From Streptomyces sp. NRRL F-6131 (GTDB lineage Bacteria; Actinomycetota; Actinomycetes; Streptomycetales; Streptomycetaceae): a stretch of 64,000 nt of DNA. The position numbers and the translations under genes are program-made. The stretch is taken from contig JOHN01000017.1 of assembly GCA_000719695.1 (NCBI GenBank), positions 62,001 through 126,000 on the forward strand, in the 5' to 3' direction. Positions within the stretch are counted from its first letter, which is position 1; each line of letters opens with the position of its first letter. Below the pieces are notes generated by a model. It had not been told where the DNA came from. It worked only from the letters and a program-made list of their open reading frames with translations, and ran no database searches. Shown in pieces: positions 43,032 through 51,880 of the stretch.

Positions 43032-43481
43032 ATGCTCCGCACCATGCTCAAGTCCAAGATCCACCGGGCCACCGTGACCCAGGCCGACCTGCACTACGTC
43101 GGCTCGGTCACGGTGGACGAGGACCTGCTCGACGCCGCCGACCTGCTCCCCGGCGAGCTGGTCCACATCGTCGACATCAACAACGGCGCCCGGCTGGAGA
43201 CCTACACCATCGCCGGCCCCCGCGGCACCGGCGTCATCGGCATCAACGGCGCCGCCGCCCGCCTGGTCCACCCCGGCGACCTGGTCATACTGATCGCCTA
43301 CGGGCAGATGGACACCGCCGAGGCCAAGGGCTACCTCCCCAAGGTCGTCTTCGTCGACGAGCACAACCGGATCACCGGCACCGGCGGCGACCCCGCCGAG
43401 GCCGGGGAGGGCACCGGCCTGCTGCGCGGCGACGCGGCGTACCGTGGCGACAACGGCGCGGCCGACCCGGTCGCGCGCTAA
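43032..43481 (+). CDS. panD: Aspartate 1-decarboxylase
   Basis: 149 residues. It makes beta-alanine from aspartate for pantothenate. The pro-enzyme cuts itself at Gly-Ser; here YVGSVTVD gives G24-S25, which yields the pyruvoyl group. [29 protein letters not shown] and LIAYGQM are conserved. The last 25 residues are an Asp/Gly/Ala-rich extra tail. ATG 43032 after CAGGAGG with a rather long spacing. It sits between panC and nadB. Confidence 0.96.
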   Translation: MLRTMLKSKIHRATVTQADLHYVGSVTVDEDLLDAADLLPGELVHIVDINNGARLETYTIAGPRGTGVIGINGAAARLVHPGDLVILIAYGQMDTAEAKGYLPKVVFVDEHNRITGTGGDPAEAGEGTGLLRGDAAYRGDNGAADPVAR

Positions 43482-43496
43482 GGAGCCACTGAAGTC

Positions 43497-45170
43497 ATGT
43501 CCGTCACGCACCGCCTCACCGCCCCCGCACCGGGCTGGACCACCGACACCGACGTCGTGGTGGTCGGCTCCGGCGTGGCCGGGCTCACCGTCGCCCTCAA
43601 CGTCCGCAAGGCCGGCCTGCGGGCCATGGTGGTCACCAAGGCGATGCTGGACGACGGTTCCACCCGCTGGGCCCAGGGCGGCATCGCGGCCGCCCTGGGC
43701 GAGGGGGACACCCCCGAGCAGCACCTGACCGACACCCTGGTGGCCGGCGCCGGGCTCTGCGACGAGGACAGCGTCCGCACCCTGGTCACCGAGGGCCCGG
43801 ACGCGGTCCGCCGGCTGATCGCGGTCGGCGCGGCCTTCGACCGGGGCGAGGACGGCGGCATCCTGCTCACCCGCGAGGGCGGCCACCACCGGAACCGGAT
43901 CGCGCACGCCGGCGGGGACGCCACCGGCGCCGAGATATCCCGCGCCCTGGTCGAGGCCGTCCGGCGGGACCCGGACGTCGAGCTCATCGAGCACGCCCTC
44001 GTCCTCGACCTGCTCACCGACGCCGACGGGCACGCCGCCGGGCTGACCCTGCACGTGATGGGCGAGGGCCAGCGGGACGGCGTCGGCGCGGTCCGGGCCC
44101 GCGCGGTGGTGCTCGCCACCGGCGGCATGGGCCAGGTCTTCTCGGCCACCACCAACCCGGCGGTCTCCACCGGCGACGGCGTGGCGCTCGCGCTGCGGGC
44201 CGGCGCGGAGGTCACCGACCTGGAGTTCGTCCAGTTCCACCCCACCGTGCTCTGGCTCGGCCCCGACGCGGAGGGCCAGCAGCCGCTGGTCTCCGAGGCG
44301 GTCCGCGGCGAGGGCGCGCACCTGGTCGACGCGGACGGCGTCCGGTTCATGGTCGGCCAGCACGAGCTGGCCGAGCTGGCCCCCCGGGACATCGTCGCCA
44401 AGGCGATCACCCGGCGGATGCAGGCCCACGGCACCGAGCACATGTACCTGGACGGGCGGCACTTCGGCGCCGAGATGTGGCAGCGACGCTTCCCGACCAT
44501 CCTGGCCTCCTGCCGCGCCCACGGCATCGACCCGGTCACCGAGCCGGTCCCGGTCGCGCCGGCCGCGCACTACGCCTCCGGCGGGGTGCGCACCGACGGC
44601 CACGGCCGGACCTCCGTCCCCGGCCTGTACGCCTGCGGCGAGGTGGCCTGCACCGGGGTGCACGGCGCCAACCGGCTGGCCTCCAACTCCCTGCTGGAGG
44701 GCCTGGTCTTCGCCGAGCGGATCGCCGCCGACCTGACCGCCCGGCACACCGCCGGGGACCTCCCCGAGCGCACCGTCGACGTGGCGACGGCCCGCGCCGC
44801 CCGCCCGGTGCCGCTGCCCGCCCCCGAGGCCCGGGCCGAGATCCAGCGGCTGATGTCGCGCGGCGCGGGCGTCCTGCGCTCCGCCGCGTCGATCGCCGCC
44901 ACGGCGGAGGGGCTGGCGCTGCTCGCCGAGCAGACCCGCGCCGCCGTCGCCGAGGAGAAGCCGGCCGACCCCCGGGTGGAGACCTGGGAGGCCGCCAACC
45001 TGCTGCTGGTCGCCGGCGCGCTGGTCACCGCCGCCGGGCAGCGCGAGGAGACCCGCGGCTGCCACTGGCGCGAGGACTTCCCGGAGCGGGACGACGCACA
45101 CTGGCAGCGCCACCTGATCACCACCCTCACCGCCTCCGGCGGACCCGTCAGCACCCCCGAGGAGCAGTAA
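43497..45170 (+). CDS. nadB: L-aspartate oxidase
   Basis: 557 residues. It oxidises L-aspartate to iminoaspartate for quinolinate and NAD synthesis. FAD-binding VVVGSGVAGLTVALNV, TRWAQGGIAAAL, LEFVQFHPTV, HYASGGVRTDGHGRTS, and CGEVACTGVHGANRLASNSL are all in place. ATG 43497 with AAGGAG upstream, 15 bp after panD. nadC follows 5 bp later. The partner nadA (quinolinate synthase) is not in this window. Confidence 0.96.
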   Translation: MSVTHRLTAPAPGWTTDTDVVVVGSGVAGLTVALNVRKAGLRAMVVTKAMLDDGSTRWAQGGIAAALGEGDTPEQHLTDTLVAGAGLCDEDSVRTLVTEGPDAVRRLIAVGAAFDRGEDGGILLTREGGHHRNRIAHAGGDATGAEISRALVEAVRRDPDVELIEHALVLDLLTDADGHAAGLTLHVMGEGQRDGVGAVRARAVVLATGGMGQVFSATTNPAVSTGDGVALALRAGAEVTDLEFVQFHPTVLWLGPDAEGQQPLVSEAVRGEGAHLVDADGVRFMVGQHELAELAPRDIVAKAITRRMQAHGTEHMYLDGRHFGAEMWQRRFPTILASCRAHGIDPVTEPVPVAPAAHYASGGVRTDGHGRTSVPGLYACGEVACTGVHGANRLASNSLLEGLVFAERIAADLTARHTAGDLPERTVDVATARAARPVPLPAPEARAEIQRLMSRGAGVLRSAASIAATAEGLALLAEQTRAAVAEEKPADPRVETWEAANLLLVAGALVTAAGQREETRGCHWREDFPERDDAHWQRHLITTLTASGGPVSTPEEQ

Positions 45171-45175
45171 CCACC

Positions 45176-46153
45176 ATGACCGACGTGACCCACCTGCACG
45201 AGCACGACGAGCTCCCGCTGGCCGGCGGCTGCGGCGACGGCTGCGCCTGCGGGGACGGCGAGGGCTACGAGACCGGCCTGGACCCGCAGCTCGCCGAGCT
45301 GCTCGAGGAGGCCGGCCTGGACCCGGTCGAGGTCGAGGACATCGCCACCCTGGCGCTGGCCGAGGACCTCGCCGGCGGCGAGGACGTCACCTCGGTGGCC
45401 ACCGTGCCGGCCGACGCCGTCGCCACCGCCGACTTCACCGCCCGCGCCGCGGGCGTGGTGGCCGGCCTGCGGATCGCCGAGGCCGTCGTCTCGCTGGTCT
45501 GCGAGGAGGAGTTCGAGGTCGAGCGGCACGTCCAGGACGGCGACCGGGTCGAGGCCGGCCAGGTGCTGCTCTCGGTCCGTTCCCGCACCCGGGACCTGCT
45601 GACCGCCGAGCGCAGCGCGCTCAACCTGCTCTGCCACCTGTCCGGCATCGCCACCGCCACCCGCGCCTGGGCGGACGCCCTGGAGGGCACCGGCGCGGTG
45701 GTCCGCGACACCCGCAAGACCACCCCGGGCCTGCGCGCGCTGGAGAAGTTCGCGGTCCGCTGCGGCGGCGGCGCCAACCACCGGATGGCGCTCTCGGACG
45801 CGGCCCTGGTCAAGGACAACCACGTGGTCGCGGCCGGCGGCGTCGCCGAGGCGTTCCGGGCCGTCCGGGCCGCCTACCCGGAGCTGCCGGTGGAGGTCGA
45901 GGTCGACACCCTGGAGCAGCTGGCGCCGGTCCTGGAGGCCGGGGCCGACCTGATCCTGCTGGACAACTTCACCGTCGAGCAGCTGCGCGAGGCGGTCGCC
46001 CTGGTGGCCGGCCGGGCCCGGCTGGAGGCGTCCGGCGGACTCACCCTGGCCACCGCGCGCGAGGTCGCCCAGACTGGTGTCGACTACCTGGCGGTGGGCG
46101 CGCTGACCCACTCCTCGCCGGTCCTGGACATCGGCCTGGACCTGCGCGCCTGA
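45176..46153 (+). CDS. nadC: Nicotinate-nucleotide pyrophosphorylase with a Cys/His-rich N-terminal extension
   Basis: 325 residues. It converts quinolinate and PRPP to nicotinate mononucleotide. Catalytic core: VRDTRKTTPGLRALEKFAV, CGGGANHRMALSDAAL, KDNH, and EVEVDTLEQL. The first 45 residues are extra and carry H6, H8 and H10 and C19, C23 and C25 (GGCGDGCACGDGEG), a possible metal site. ATG 45176, 5 bp after nadB, with GAGGAGCAG overlapping the nadB end. It is in the same run as nadB and coaX. Confidence 0.95.
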   Translation: MTDVTHLHEHDELPLAGGCGDGCACGDGEGYETGLDPQLAELLEEAGLDPVEVEDIATLALAEDLAGGEDVTSVATVPADAVATADFTARAAGVVAGLRIAEAVVSLVCEEEFEVERHVQDGDRVEAGQVLLSVRSRTRDLLTAERSALNLLCHLSGIATATRAWADALEGTGAVVRDTRKTTPGLRALEKFAVRCGGGANHRMALSDAALVKDNHVVAAGGVAEAFRAVRAAYPELPVEVEVDTLEQLAPVLEAGADLILLDNFTVEQLREAVALVAGRARLEASGGLTLATAREVAQTGVDYLAVGALTHSSPVLDIGLDLRA

Positions 46154-46198
46154 CCGTCCGTCCGTCCGCCCGCTGGTCCTCGACGCAGAAAGCGCCTC

Positions 46199-46984
46199 AT
46201 GCTGCTCACCATCGACGTCGGCAACACCCAGACCACCCTCGGCCTGTTCGGCGGCGAGGAGGTGGTCGAGACCTGGCGGATCTCCACCGACCCGCGCCGC
46301 ACGGCGGACGAACTGGCGGTGCTGCTGCACGGTCTGATGGGTTCGAACACCGCCATCGCCGAGGCGAAGGTCGAGGGTCTGGCGATCTGCTCCTCCGTCC
46401 CCTCCGTGCTCCACGAGTTCCGCGAGGTGACGCGCCGCTACTACGGCGACGTCCCCGCGGTGATCGTGGAGCCGGGGGTGAAGACGGGCGTGCACGTCCT
46501 CATGGACAACCCCAAGGAGGTCGGCGCCGACCGGATCGTCAACGCGCTGGCCGCCAACCACCTCTACGGCGGCCCGTGCATCGTGGTCGACTTCGGCACC
46601 GCCACCACTTTCGACGCGGTCAACGCCCGCGGCGACTACGTCGGCGGCGCGATCGCCCCCGGCATCGAGATCTCGGTCGAGGCGCTCGGCAACCGCGGCG
46701 CCCTGCTGCGCAAGATCGAGCTCACCCGCCCGCGCAACGTGATCGGCAAGAACACCGTCGAGGGCATGCAGTCCGGCATCCTCTACGGCTTCGCCGGGCA
46801 GGTCGACGGCCTGGTCGACCGGATGGCCCGCGAGCTGTCCAAGGACCCCGACGACGTCCAGGTGATCGCCACCGGCGGCCTGGCCCCGCTGGTCCTCGGC
46901 GAGGCGGCCTCCATCGACGTCCACGAGCCCTGGCTCACCCTCATCGGCCTGCGCCTCGTCTTCGAGCGCAACCGCCCGAGCTGA
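46199..46984 (+). CDS. coaX: Type III pantothenate kinase
   Basis: 261 residues. It phosphorylates pantothenate, the first step of CoA synthesis. The acetate/actin-type fold shows LTIDVGNTQTTLGLFGG and VVDFGTATTFDAVN, with GGAIAPGIEIS and ATGGLAPLV. ATG 46199 has AGAAAGCGCCTC before it, a moderate site, 45 bp after nadC. Together with panC, panD and the DUF2520 gene it makes the run a combined vitamin B5/CoA and NAD cluster. Confidence 0.96.
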   Translation: MLLTIDVGNTQTTLGLFGGEEVVETWRISTDPRRTADELAVLLHGLMGSNTAIAEAKVEGLAICSSVPSVLHEFREVTRRYYGDVPAVIVEPGVKTGVHVLMDNPKEVGADRIVNALAANHLYGGPCIVVDFGTATTFDAVNARGDYVGGAIAPGIEISVEALGNRGALLRKIELTRPRNVIGKNTVEGMQSGILYGFAGQVDGLVDRMARELSKDPDDVQVIATGGLAPLVLGEAASIDVHEPWLTLIGLRLVFERNRPS

Positions 46985-47128
46985 CCCCCGGCGGACGGCG
47001 CGGCCCCGCCCCGGCGATCGCCGGCGCCGCGCCGCCGGCCGGCGGCGGCCACTGGGCCACCGCGGGGGATCCCCGGCCAAACGTGGGGGATCGGCGCGAC
47101 GTTACCGACAAATCGGATATTCCTCACG

Positions 47129-47134
47129 TAGTGT
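47129..47134 (+). promoter_or_regulatory. -10 element TAGTGT, likely leaderless transcript
   Basis: It ends 6 bases before ATG 47141. CCGACA at 47105-47110 is a possible -35 with an 18-base spacer. Confidence 0.55.
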
Positions 47135-47140
47135 CAGCCC

Positions 47141-47920
47141 ATGCCTACGCCACACGGATCGCGCGGCGGCATGGCCTTCAGCGCCGACGAAGTCCGCGTG
47201 CTGCGCCGCGCCCTCGCCCAAGCCCTGCACCCCGCCGTCCCCCTCCACTTCCGGCTCCCCGAACGTCCGGCGTACGCCGACACGGGCGCCGCGCTGTGGG
47301 CCGAGGACGTCCAGGAGGCGCTGCGCCTGACGGAGGCCATCGACGAGGCCGTCCAGGAGGGCGGCCGGCTGCGCGCCTTCCTCCTCGCCGACCTCGCCCG
47401 CTACCGGGCCGCCCTGCCCGGCAGCGCCCGCGGCTACCTGGAACGGCTGGAGGAGGCCGTGACCGACGGCTACCTCCCCGGGCCGGAGGACCTCACCGCC
47501 CTGCGCGGACTCTCCCGCCAGCCCTGCGGCCAGCACGAGCGGTCCCGCCGCTCCCGGCTGGCCGGGCGCTGCCACGCGCTGGCCGAGGCCGCCGTCCGTG
47601 AACGGCTCGCCCTCACCAGCGGCCAGCGCCACCTCGTCGCCGTACCGAGCCCCGCCGCACCCCCGAGCAGTCCCCTCATCCCTGTTGGAGGACGGATCCC
47701 GATGAGCAGCACCGAGCCCCCCGTCGAGCAGCCCGCCGCTTCCCGCAAGGGCGCGCCCCGCGGCCCGCAGGGCCAGCAGCCGGCACGCCCGCACCGGATG
47801 CCCACCCCCGCCGAGCTGTTCGGCCGCCGCCCCAAGCCCCCGGTCCACCCGGACCGGCCGGCCCACCCGGCCGAGCAGGCCGCGCCCGAGGACCTGGAGC
47901 TGGCCACCGGCACCGGCTGA
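47141..47920 (+). CDS. Conserved actinomycete protein of unknown function
   Basis: 259 residues. Residues about 10-165 are helical: FSADEVRVLRRALAQALHP, a middle part with AIDEAVQEGGRLRAFLLADL and ARGYLERLEEAVTDGYLPG. The last 90 residues are Pro-rich and disordered. No signal peptide, membrane helix or known motif is seen. ATG 47141 matches a leaderless promoter. It lies after coaX with its own promoter and is followed by a hairpin. I do not assign a function. Confidence 0.8.
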   Translation: MPTPHGSRGGMAFSADEVRVLRRALAQALHPAVPLHFRLPERPAYADTGAALWAEDVQEALRLTEAIDEAVQEGGRLRAFLLADLARYRAALPGSARGYLERLEEAVTDGYLPGPEDLTALRGLSRQPCGQHERSRRSRLAGRCHALAEAAVRERLALTSGQRHLVAVPSPAAPPSSPLIPVGGRIPMSSTEPPVEQPAASRKGAPRGPQGQQPARPHRMPTPAELFGRRPKPPVHPDRPAHPAEQAAPEDLELATGTG

Positions 47921-47952
47921 GCCCGGGGGCCGCCTCCTGGCACCACCGCCTC

Positions 47953-47993
47953 CCGGGGAGGCCGCGCCGCACCGAGCGGCCCGGCCTCCCCGG
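47953..47993 (+). terminator. Possible terminator
   Basis: CCGGGGAGGCCG (47953-47964) pairs with CGGCCTCCCCGG (47982-47993). Confidence 0.45.
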
Positions 47994-48112
47994 TCCACGT
48001 GTCGACAATCCCGTTCCCCGGGCCGATCGTTCGGGTCACAACTCCATAACCATCACCGCGTCCGCCGCCGGATCGCTCCCGTCCTGTACGAATTGATGGT
48101 CGATCAACCGGC

Positions 48113-48140
48113 TTGACGTCCGTCCGGCCGTCCATAGGGT
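48113..48140 (+). promoter_or_regulatory. Vegetative-type promoter of the surface-protein gene
   Basis: TTGACG (48113-48118), 16 bases, TAGGGT (48135-48140). The leader would be about 25 bases before GTG 48173. Confidence 0.55.
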
Positions 48141-48172
48141 CGCGGGGACACCCCACGATCAAGAGGATCCCC

Positions 48173-49966
48173 GTGAACTCGACCCGCACGCGCCGGGTGC
48201 TCGGCCCGGCCGCGGCGACGGCCGTCGCCGCCCTGTCCGTCGGCACGCTCGCCGTCCCCGCCCACGCCGCGGAGCACGCCCTCAGGCTCGACGTCGGCGC
48301 CGTGATCCAGATTCCGGGCGAGCCGGCCACCCAGCCGCAGTTCGGCGAGAACGTCTTCCTGCGGATCGGCCGGACCGGCGCGGGCGCCGTCACGGGCGCC
48401 AGGCTCACCCTCGACACCGGCGGACTCGACGGCGTCGCCACGCTCACCGCGTCCGGCGGCCGCTGCGCCACCGCGGCCCGGACCATCACCTGCGACATCG
48501 GGTACCTCGACAGCGACAGCGTCAACATCACCGACCACCTGTGGCTGAGCGCGCTGCCCGGGGCGAAGCCGGGGTCGCGCGGCGCCGTGCACGCCACGCT
48601 GTCCGCGCCCGGTGCCGAGTCGGCGAACGCGGACTTCACCGTCGAGGTCGGCGGCGCCGTGTTCCGCACCGCCGAGATCGCCCCCAAGGAACACGCCGCG
48701 GTCGGCAGCACCTTCACCCCGGCCGTCCGCTTCGCCAACCGCGGCGGCGTCTCGGCCGCCCGGGCGGTCGTCGAGGTCATGATGCTGCCGGGCCTGAAGG
48801 TCGAGAACTGGCCGTCCAACTGCGAGTACGCCACCGACCCGGGCCAGATCGGCCGCGAGGGCTTCGGCACCGCGATCCCGACCACCCACGGCATCTGCAC
48901 CGTCGAGGGCGAGATCCTGCCCAACGAGACGGTCCGGCTGAAGGGCCTCGACCTCACCGTCACCTCGGAGGCCGAGTACACCTTCGCGGACTTCTCGGTC
49001 CTCGCCGGCCCGGACGCCGCCGGCGCCCAGGGACCGGCCCTGCGCAAGCGGCTGGCCTTCCAGCGCGGCACCGGCGCGCCCGCCACCCTGTCCCGGGACA
49101 CCGCCGAGGGCATCCCCTCCGGCTACCCCGACCCCAACGGCCACTTCGCCGAGCAGGAGGTGTTCGCGGACAACGGCGCCGACTTCGAGCTGACCGCCAC
49201 CTGGGCGCCGGACGCCTCCGGCCGCGAGGGCGCGCTCACCGTCACGGCGGCCAACCGCGGCCCGGCCTCGATCTACGACCGCAGCGGGGGCGAGGGCACC
49301 CCGTTCGTCCGCGTCCAGCTGCCCGAGGGCGCCTCGATCACCGAGCTGCCCAAGACCTGCCGGGCCGACGACTACGTGCTGGGGCAGAAGCAGGACCACC
49401 CGCTCAACAAGTTCGACTGCGACGCCTTCGACTTCTTCATGGCCAACGGCGCGACCAGCACCCGTGTCCTGGGCGTCCGGCTGGCCGAGGGCACCACCCC
49501 GCTGACCGCCACGGTCACCTTCCAGAACCAGCTCAGCGAACTGGCGGAGGGCTACCCGGAAGCTCCGCTGAGCTGGGACCCCGACCCGGACAACAACCGG
49601 GTCAAGGTCGCGCTGCGCTCGGCCCCGACGCCCGCGCCGACCACCCCGGCGCCCGCGGCCAGCACGCCGCCGGCCGCCGTGGTCCCGGCCGCCGCGGTGG
49701 ACCCCGCCACCGGCGGGACGACCGCCACCGCGGGCGTCCCCGCCGGGACCGGCAGCGGGAGCACGGCCCGGACCGGCACCACCGGAACCACGAGCGGCAC
49801 CGGGACCGGCCGGACCACCGCCACGGCCGGCCTCGCGGACGGCGGCGAGCTGGCCGACAGCGGCCGCGGCGACGCCGTCCCGCTGGCCTGGGCCTCCGCC
49901 ACCGCGCTGACCCTGGGCGCGGGCGCGCTGCTCACCTCCCGCCGCCTCGGCCGCCGACGGTCCTGA
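48173..49966 (+). CDS. Large secreted, probably wall-anchored surface protein
   Basis: 597 residues. Signal peptide (1 to about 32, AHA-A), then repeated beta-sandwich-like parts with Cys pairs (GRCATAARTITCDIGY, NCEY...GICTV, KTCRADD...FDCDAFDF), a long Pro/Thr/Ala/Gly linker (about 480-560), and an end of sortase type: LADSG, a hydrophobic helix and RRLGRRRS. LADSG is close to the LAxTG signal of actinomycete class E sortases. The binding partner is unknown. GTG 48173 with AGAGGA upstream. Confidence 0.85.
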   Translation: MNSTRTRRVLGPAAATAVAALSVGTLAVPAHAAEHALRLDVGAVIQIPGEPATQPQFGENVFLRIGRTGAGAVTGARLTLDTGGLDGVATLTASGGRCATAARTITCDIGYLDSDSVNITDHLWLSALPGAKPGSRGAVHATLSAPGAESANADFTVEVGGAVFRTAEIAPKEHAAVGSTFTPAVRFANRGGVSAARAVVEVMMLPGLKVENWPSNCEYATDPGQIGREGFGTAIPTTHGICTVEGEILPNETVRLKGLDLTVTSEAEYTFADFSVLAGPDAAGAQGPALRKRLAFQRGTGAPATLSRDTAEGIPSGYPDPNGHFAEQEVFADNGADFELTATWAPDASGREGALTVTAANRGPASIYDRSGGEGTPFVRVQLPEGASITELPKTCRADDYVLGQKQDHPLNKFDCDAFDFFMANGATSTRVLGVRLAEGTTPLTATVTFQNQLSELAEGYPEAPLSWDPDPDNNRVKVALRSAPTPAPTTPAPAASTPPAAVVPAAAVDPATGGTTATAGVPAGTGSGSTARTGTTGTTSGTGTGRTTATAGLADGGELADSGRGDAVPLAWASATALTLGAGALLTSRRLGRRRS

Positions 49967-49971
49967 CCCCA

Positions 49972-50005
49972 CCGCGCGGGCGGGGCACCCGCCCCGCCCG
50001 CGCGG
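49972..50005 (+). terminator. Terminator after the surface-protein gene
   Basis: A perfect 15-bp stem (49972-49986 with 49991-50005), loop ACCC. Confidence 0.85.
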
Positions 50006-50043
50006 CGCGGCAATCCCGTGGCGGAGCACCTGTGAGGGCTGGC

Positions 50044-50049
50044 TACCCT
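50044..50049 (+). promoter_or_regulatory. -10 element TACCCT, likely leaderless lysS transcript
   Basis: It ends 6 bases before GTG 50056. Confidence 0.55.
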
Positions 50050-50055
50050 GGTGGG

Positions 50056-51612
50056 GTGAGCGATCAGAGTCCCATCACCGCGACCGACGACCTTCCCGAG
50101 CAGATGCGCGTCCGGCGCGAGAAGCTGGACCGGCTCCGGGCCGCCGGCGTCGACCCGTACCCGGTCGGCTTCCCCCGTACCAGCACCATCGCCGACCTCC
50201 GGGCCAAGCACCCGGACCTCGCCCCCGACACCGCGACCGGCGAGCGGGCCGGCATCACCGGCCGGGTGATCCTCTCCCGCACCGGCGGCAAGCTCTGCTT
50301 CGCCACCCTGCGCGACGGCTCCGGCGACCTCCAGGTGATGTTCTCCCTGGACAAGCTGGGCGAGGAGCGGCTGGCGGCCTGGAAGTCGGACATCGACCTC
50401 GGCGACCAGGTGGGCGTCGAGGGCGAGGTGATCACCTCCCGGCGCGGCGAGCTGTCGGTGATGGTGGACCGCTGGGAGCTCACCGCCAAGTGCCTGCGCC
50501 CGCTGCCGGACAAGCACAAGGGCCTGACCGACCCGGAGGCCCGGGTCCGCCAGCGGTACGTGGACCTGATCGTCAACCCCGAGGCCCGCGAGATCCTGCA
50601 CCTGCGCTCCAAGGTGGTCCGCTCGATCCGCCGCACCTACGAGGAGCGCGGCTACATCGAGGTCGAGACCCCGATGCTGCAGCCGGTGCACGGCGGTGCC
50701 AACGCGCGTCCGTTCAAGACGCACATCAACGCCTACGACATCGACCTCTTCATGCGGATCGCCCCCGAGCTGTACCTCAAGCGGCTGGTGGTCGGCGGCG
50801 CGGAGAAGGTCTTCGAGATCAACCGCAACTTCCGCAACGAGGGCGCGGACTCCACCCACAACCCCGAGTTCACCTCGCTGGAGTCGTACGAGGCCTACGG
50901 CGACTACGACACCCAGGCCGAGCTGATCCGGGCGACCATCATCAACGCCGCCCGGGACGCCCTGGGCACCACGGTGATCAAGGGTCTCGACCCGCACGGC
51001 GTGGAGCACGAGATCGACCTGGCCGAGCCCTGGGACGAGGTCGCCGTCTACCCCGGCATCTCCGCCCACCTCGGCGTCGAGGTCACCCCGGAGACGGGCG
51101 TCGAGGAGCTGCGCGAGCTGGCCGCCGCGCACGGCATCCCCTTCGAGAAGGAGTGGGGCCACGGCCAGATCGTGCTGGAGATGGTCGAGCGCCTGCTGGA
51201 GGAGAACGCCGTCCGGCCGACCTTCATCAAGGACTACCCGACCGAGGTCTCCCCGCTCACCCGCCAGCACCGCTCGACCCCGGGCGTGGCCGAGAAGTGG
51301 GACCTGGTGATCTTCGGCACCGAGATCGGCACCGCCTACTCCGAGCTGATCGACCCGGTCGAGCAGCGCGCCCGCCTCACCGCGCAGTCCCTGCTGGCGG
51401 CCGGCGGCGACGTCGAGGCGATGCAGATCGACGAGGACTTCCTGCGGGCCCTGGAGTACGCGATGCCGCCCACCGGCGGCCTCGGCCTCGGGGTGGACCG
51501 CCTGATCATGCTGCTCACCGGCAAGAACATCCGGGAGACCGTGCTCTTCCCGCTGGTGAAGCCGGAGCCCAAGGCGTCCGCCGGTGCGGCGGAGCAGACC
51601 GAGGAGGAGTGA
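50056..51612 (+). CDS. lysS: Lysyl-tRNA synthetase, class II
   Basis: 518 residues. It charges tRNA-Lys. The N-terminal OB-fold anticodon-binding part (about 65-165) precedes the class II core: motif 1 region YIEVETPMLQPVHGGANARP, motif 2 FRNEGADSTHNPEFT, and motif 3 GGLGLGVDRLIMLL. The last 20 residues are an acidic Glu/Ala tail. GTG 50056 lies 6 bases after TACCCT with only a weak GGTGGG before it, so a leaderless mRNA is likely. A 40-residue membrane protein follows 4 bp later. Confidence 0.97.
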   Translation: MSDQSPITATDDLPEQMRVRREKLDRLRAAGVDPYPVGFPRTSTIADLRAKHPDLAPDTATGERAGITGRVILSRTGGKLCFATLRDGSGDLQVMFSLDKLGEERLAAWKSDIDLGDQVGVEGEVITSRRGELSVMVDRWELTAKCLRPLPDKHKGLTDPEARVRQRYVDLIVNPEAREILHLRSKVVRSIRRTYEERGYIEVETPMLQPVHGGANARPFKTHINAYDIDLFMRIAPELYLKRLVVGGAEKVFEINRNFRNEGADSTHNPEFTSLESYEAYGDYDTQAELIRATIINAARDALGTTVIKGLDPHGVEHEIDLAEPWDEVAVYPGISAHLGVEVTPETGVEELRELAAAHGIPFEKEWGHGQIVLEMVERLLEENAVRPTFIKDYPTEVSPLTRQHRSTPGVAEKWDLVIFGTEIGTAYSELIDPVEQRARLTAQSLLAAGGDVEAMQIDEDFLRALEYAMPPTGGLGLGVDRLIMLLTGKNIRETVLFPLVKPEPKASAGAAEQTEEE

Positions 51613-51616
51613 CCTG

Positions 51617-51739
51617 ATGGACTACGTCAGCGCGATCGTCCCGCCGCTGGTCATGGCGATCGGCTTCGGCTTCCTGGTGCGGGCCATCATCCGCAGCCAG
51701 GGCGGTGCCCAGAAGGCCAAGGAGGACCTGGCCGACTGA
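51617..51739 (+). CDS. 40-residue single-helix membrane protein downstream of lysS
   Basis: Reads MDYVSAIVPPLVMAIGF, then GFLVRAIIRSQGG and a charged end (AKEDLAD): one membrane helix (about 5-25) and a short cytoplasmic tail. The stop codon is 51737-51739. GGAGGAG lies 8-10 bases before ATG 51617, and the gene begins 4 bp after lysS, so it is translated from the lysS message. Function unknown. It is real by its start signal, codon use and operon position. Confidence 0.82.
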   Translation: MDYVSAIVPPLVMAIGFGFLVRAIIRSQGGAQKAKEDLAD

Positions 51740-51786
51740 GCGCCGCCCGACGGTCGCCCGACGTCCGTCGGCCGCCCGCGGCACAC

Positions 51787-51823
51787 CGCGCCGCCATTCC
51801 CGGATTCCGGGGGTGGCGGCGCG
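51787..51823 (+). terminator. Terminator after lysS and the small membrane protein
   Basis: CGCGCCGCCA-type outer stem (51787-51796 with 51814-51823) encloses a second stem, CCCGG-ATT-CCGGG (51799-51811). Confidence 0.65.
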
Positions 51824-51880
51824 CCGGTTTGGCGGCACTTCACAAGTTTTGCCCCATTCATTCCCTATCCTGGCCGGACT

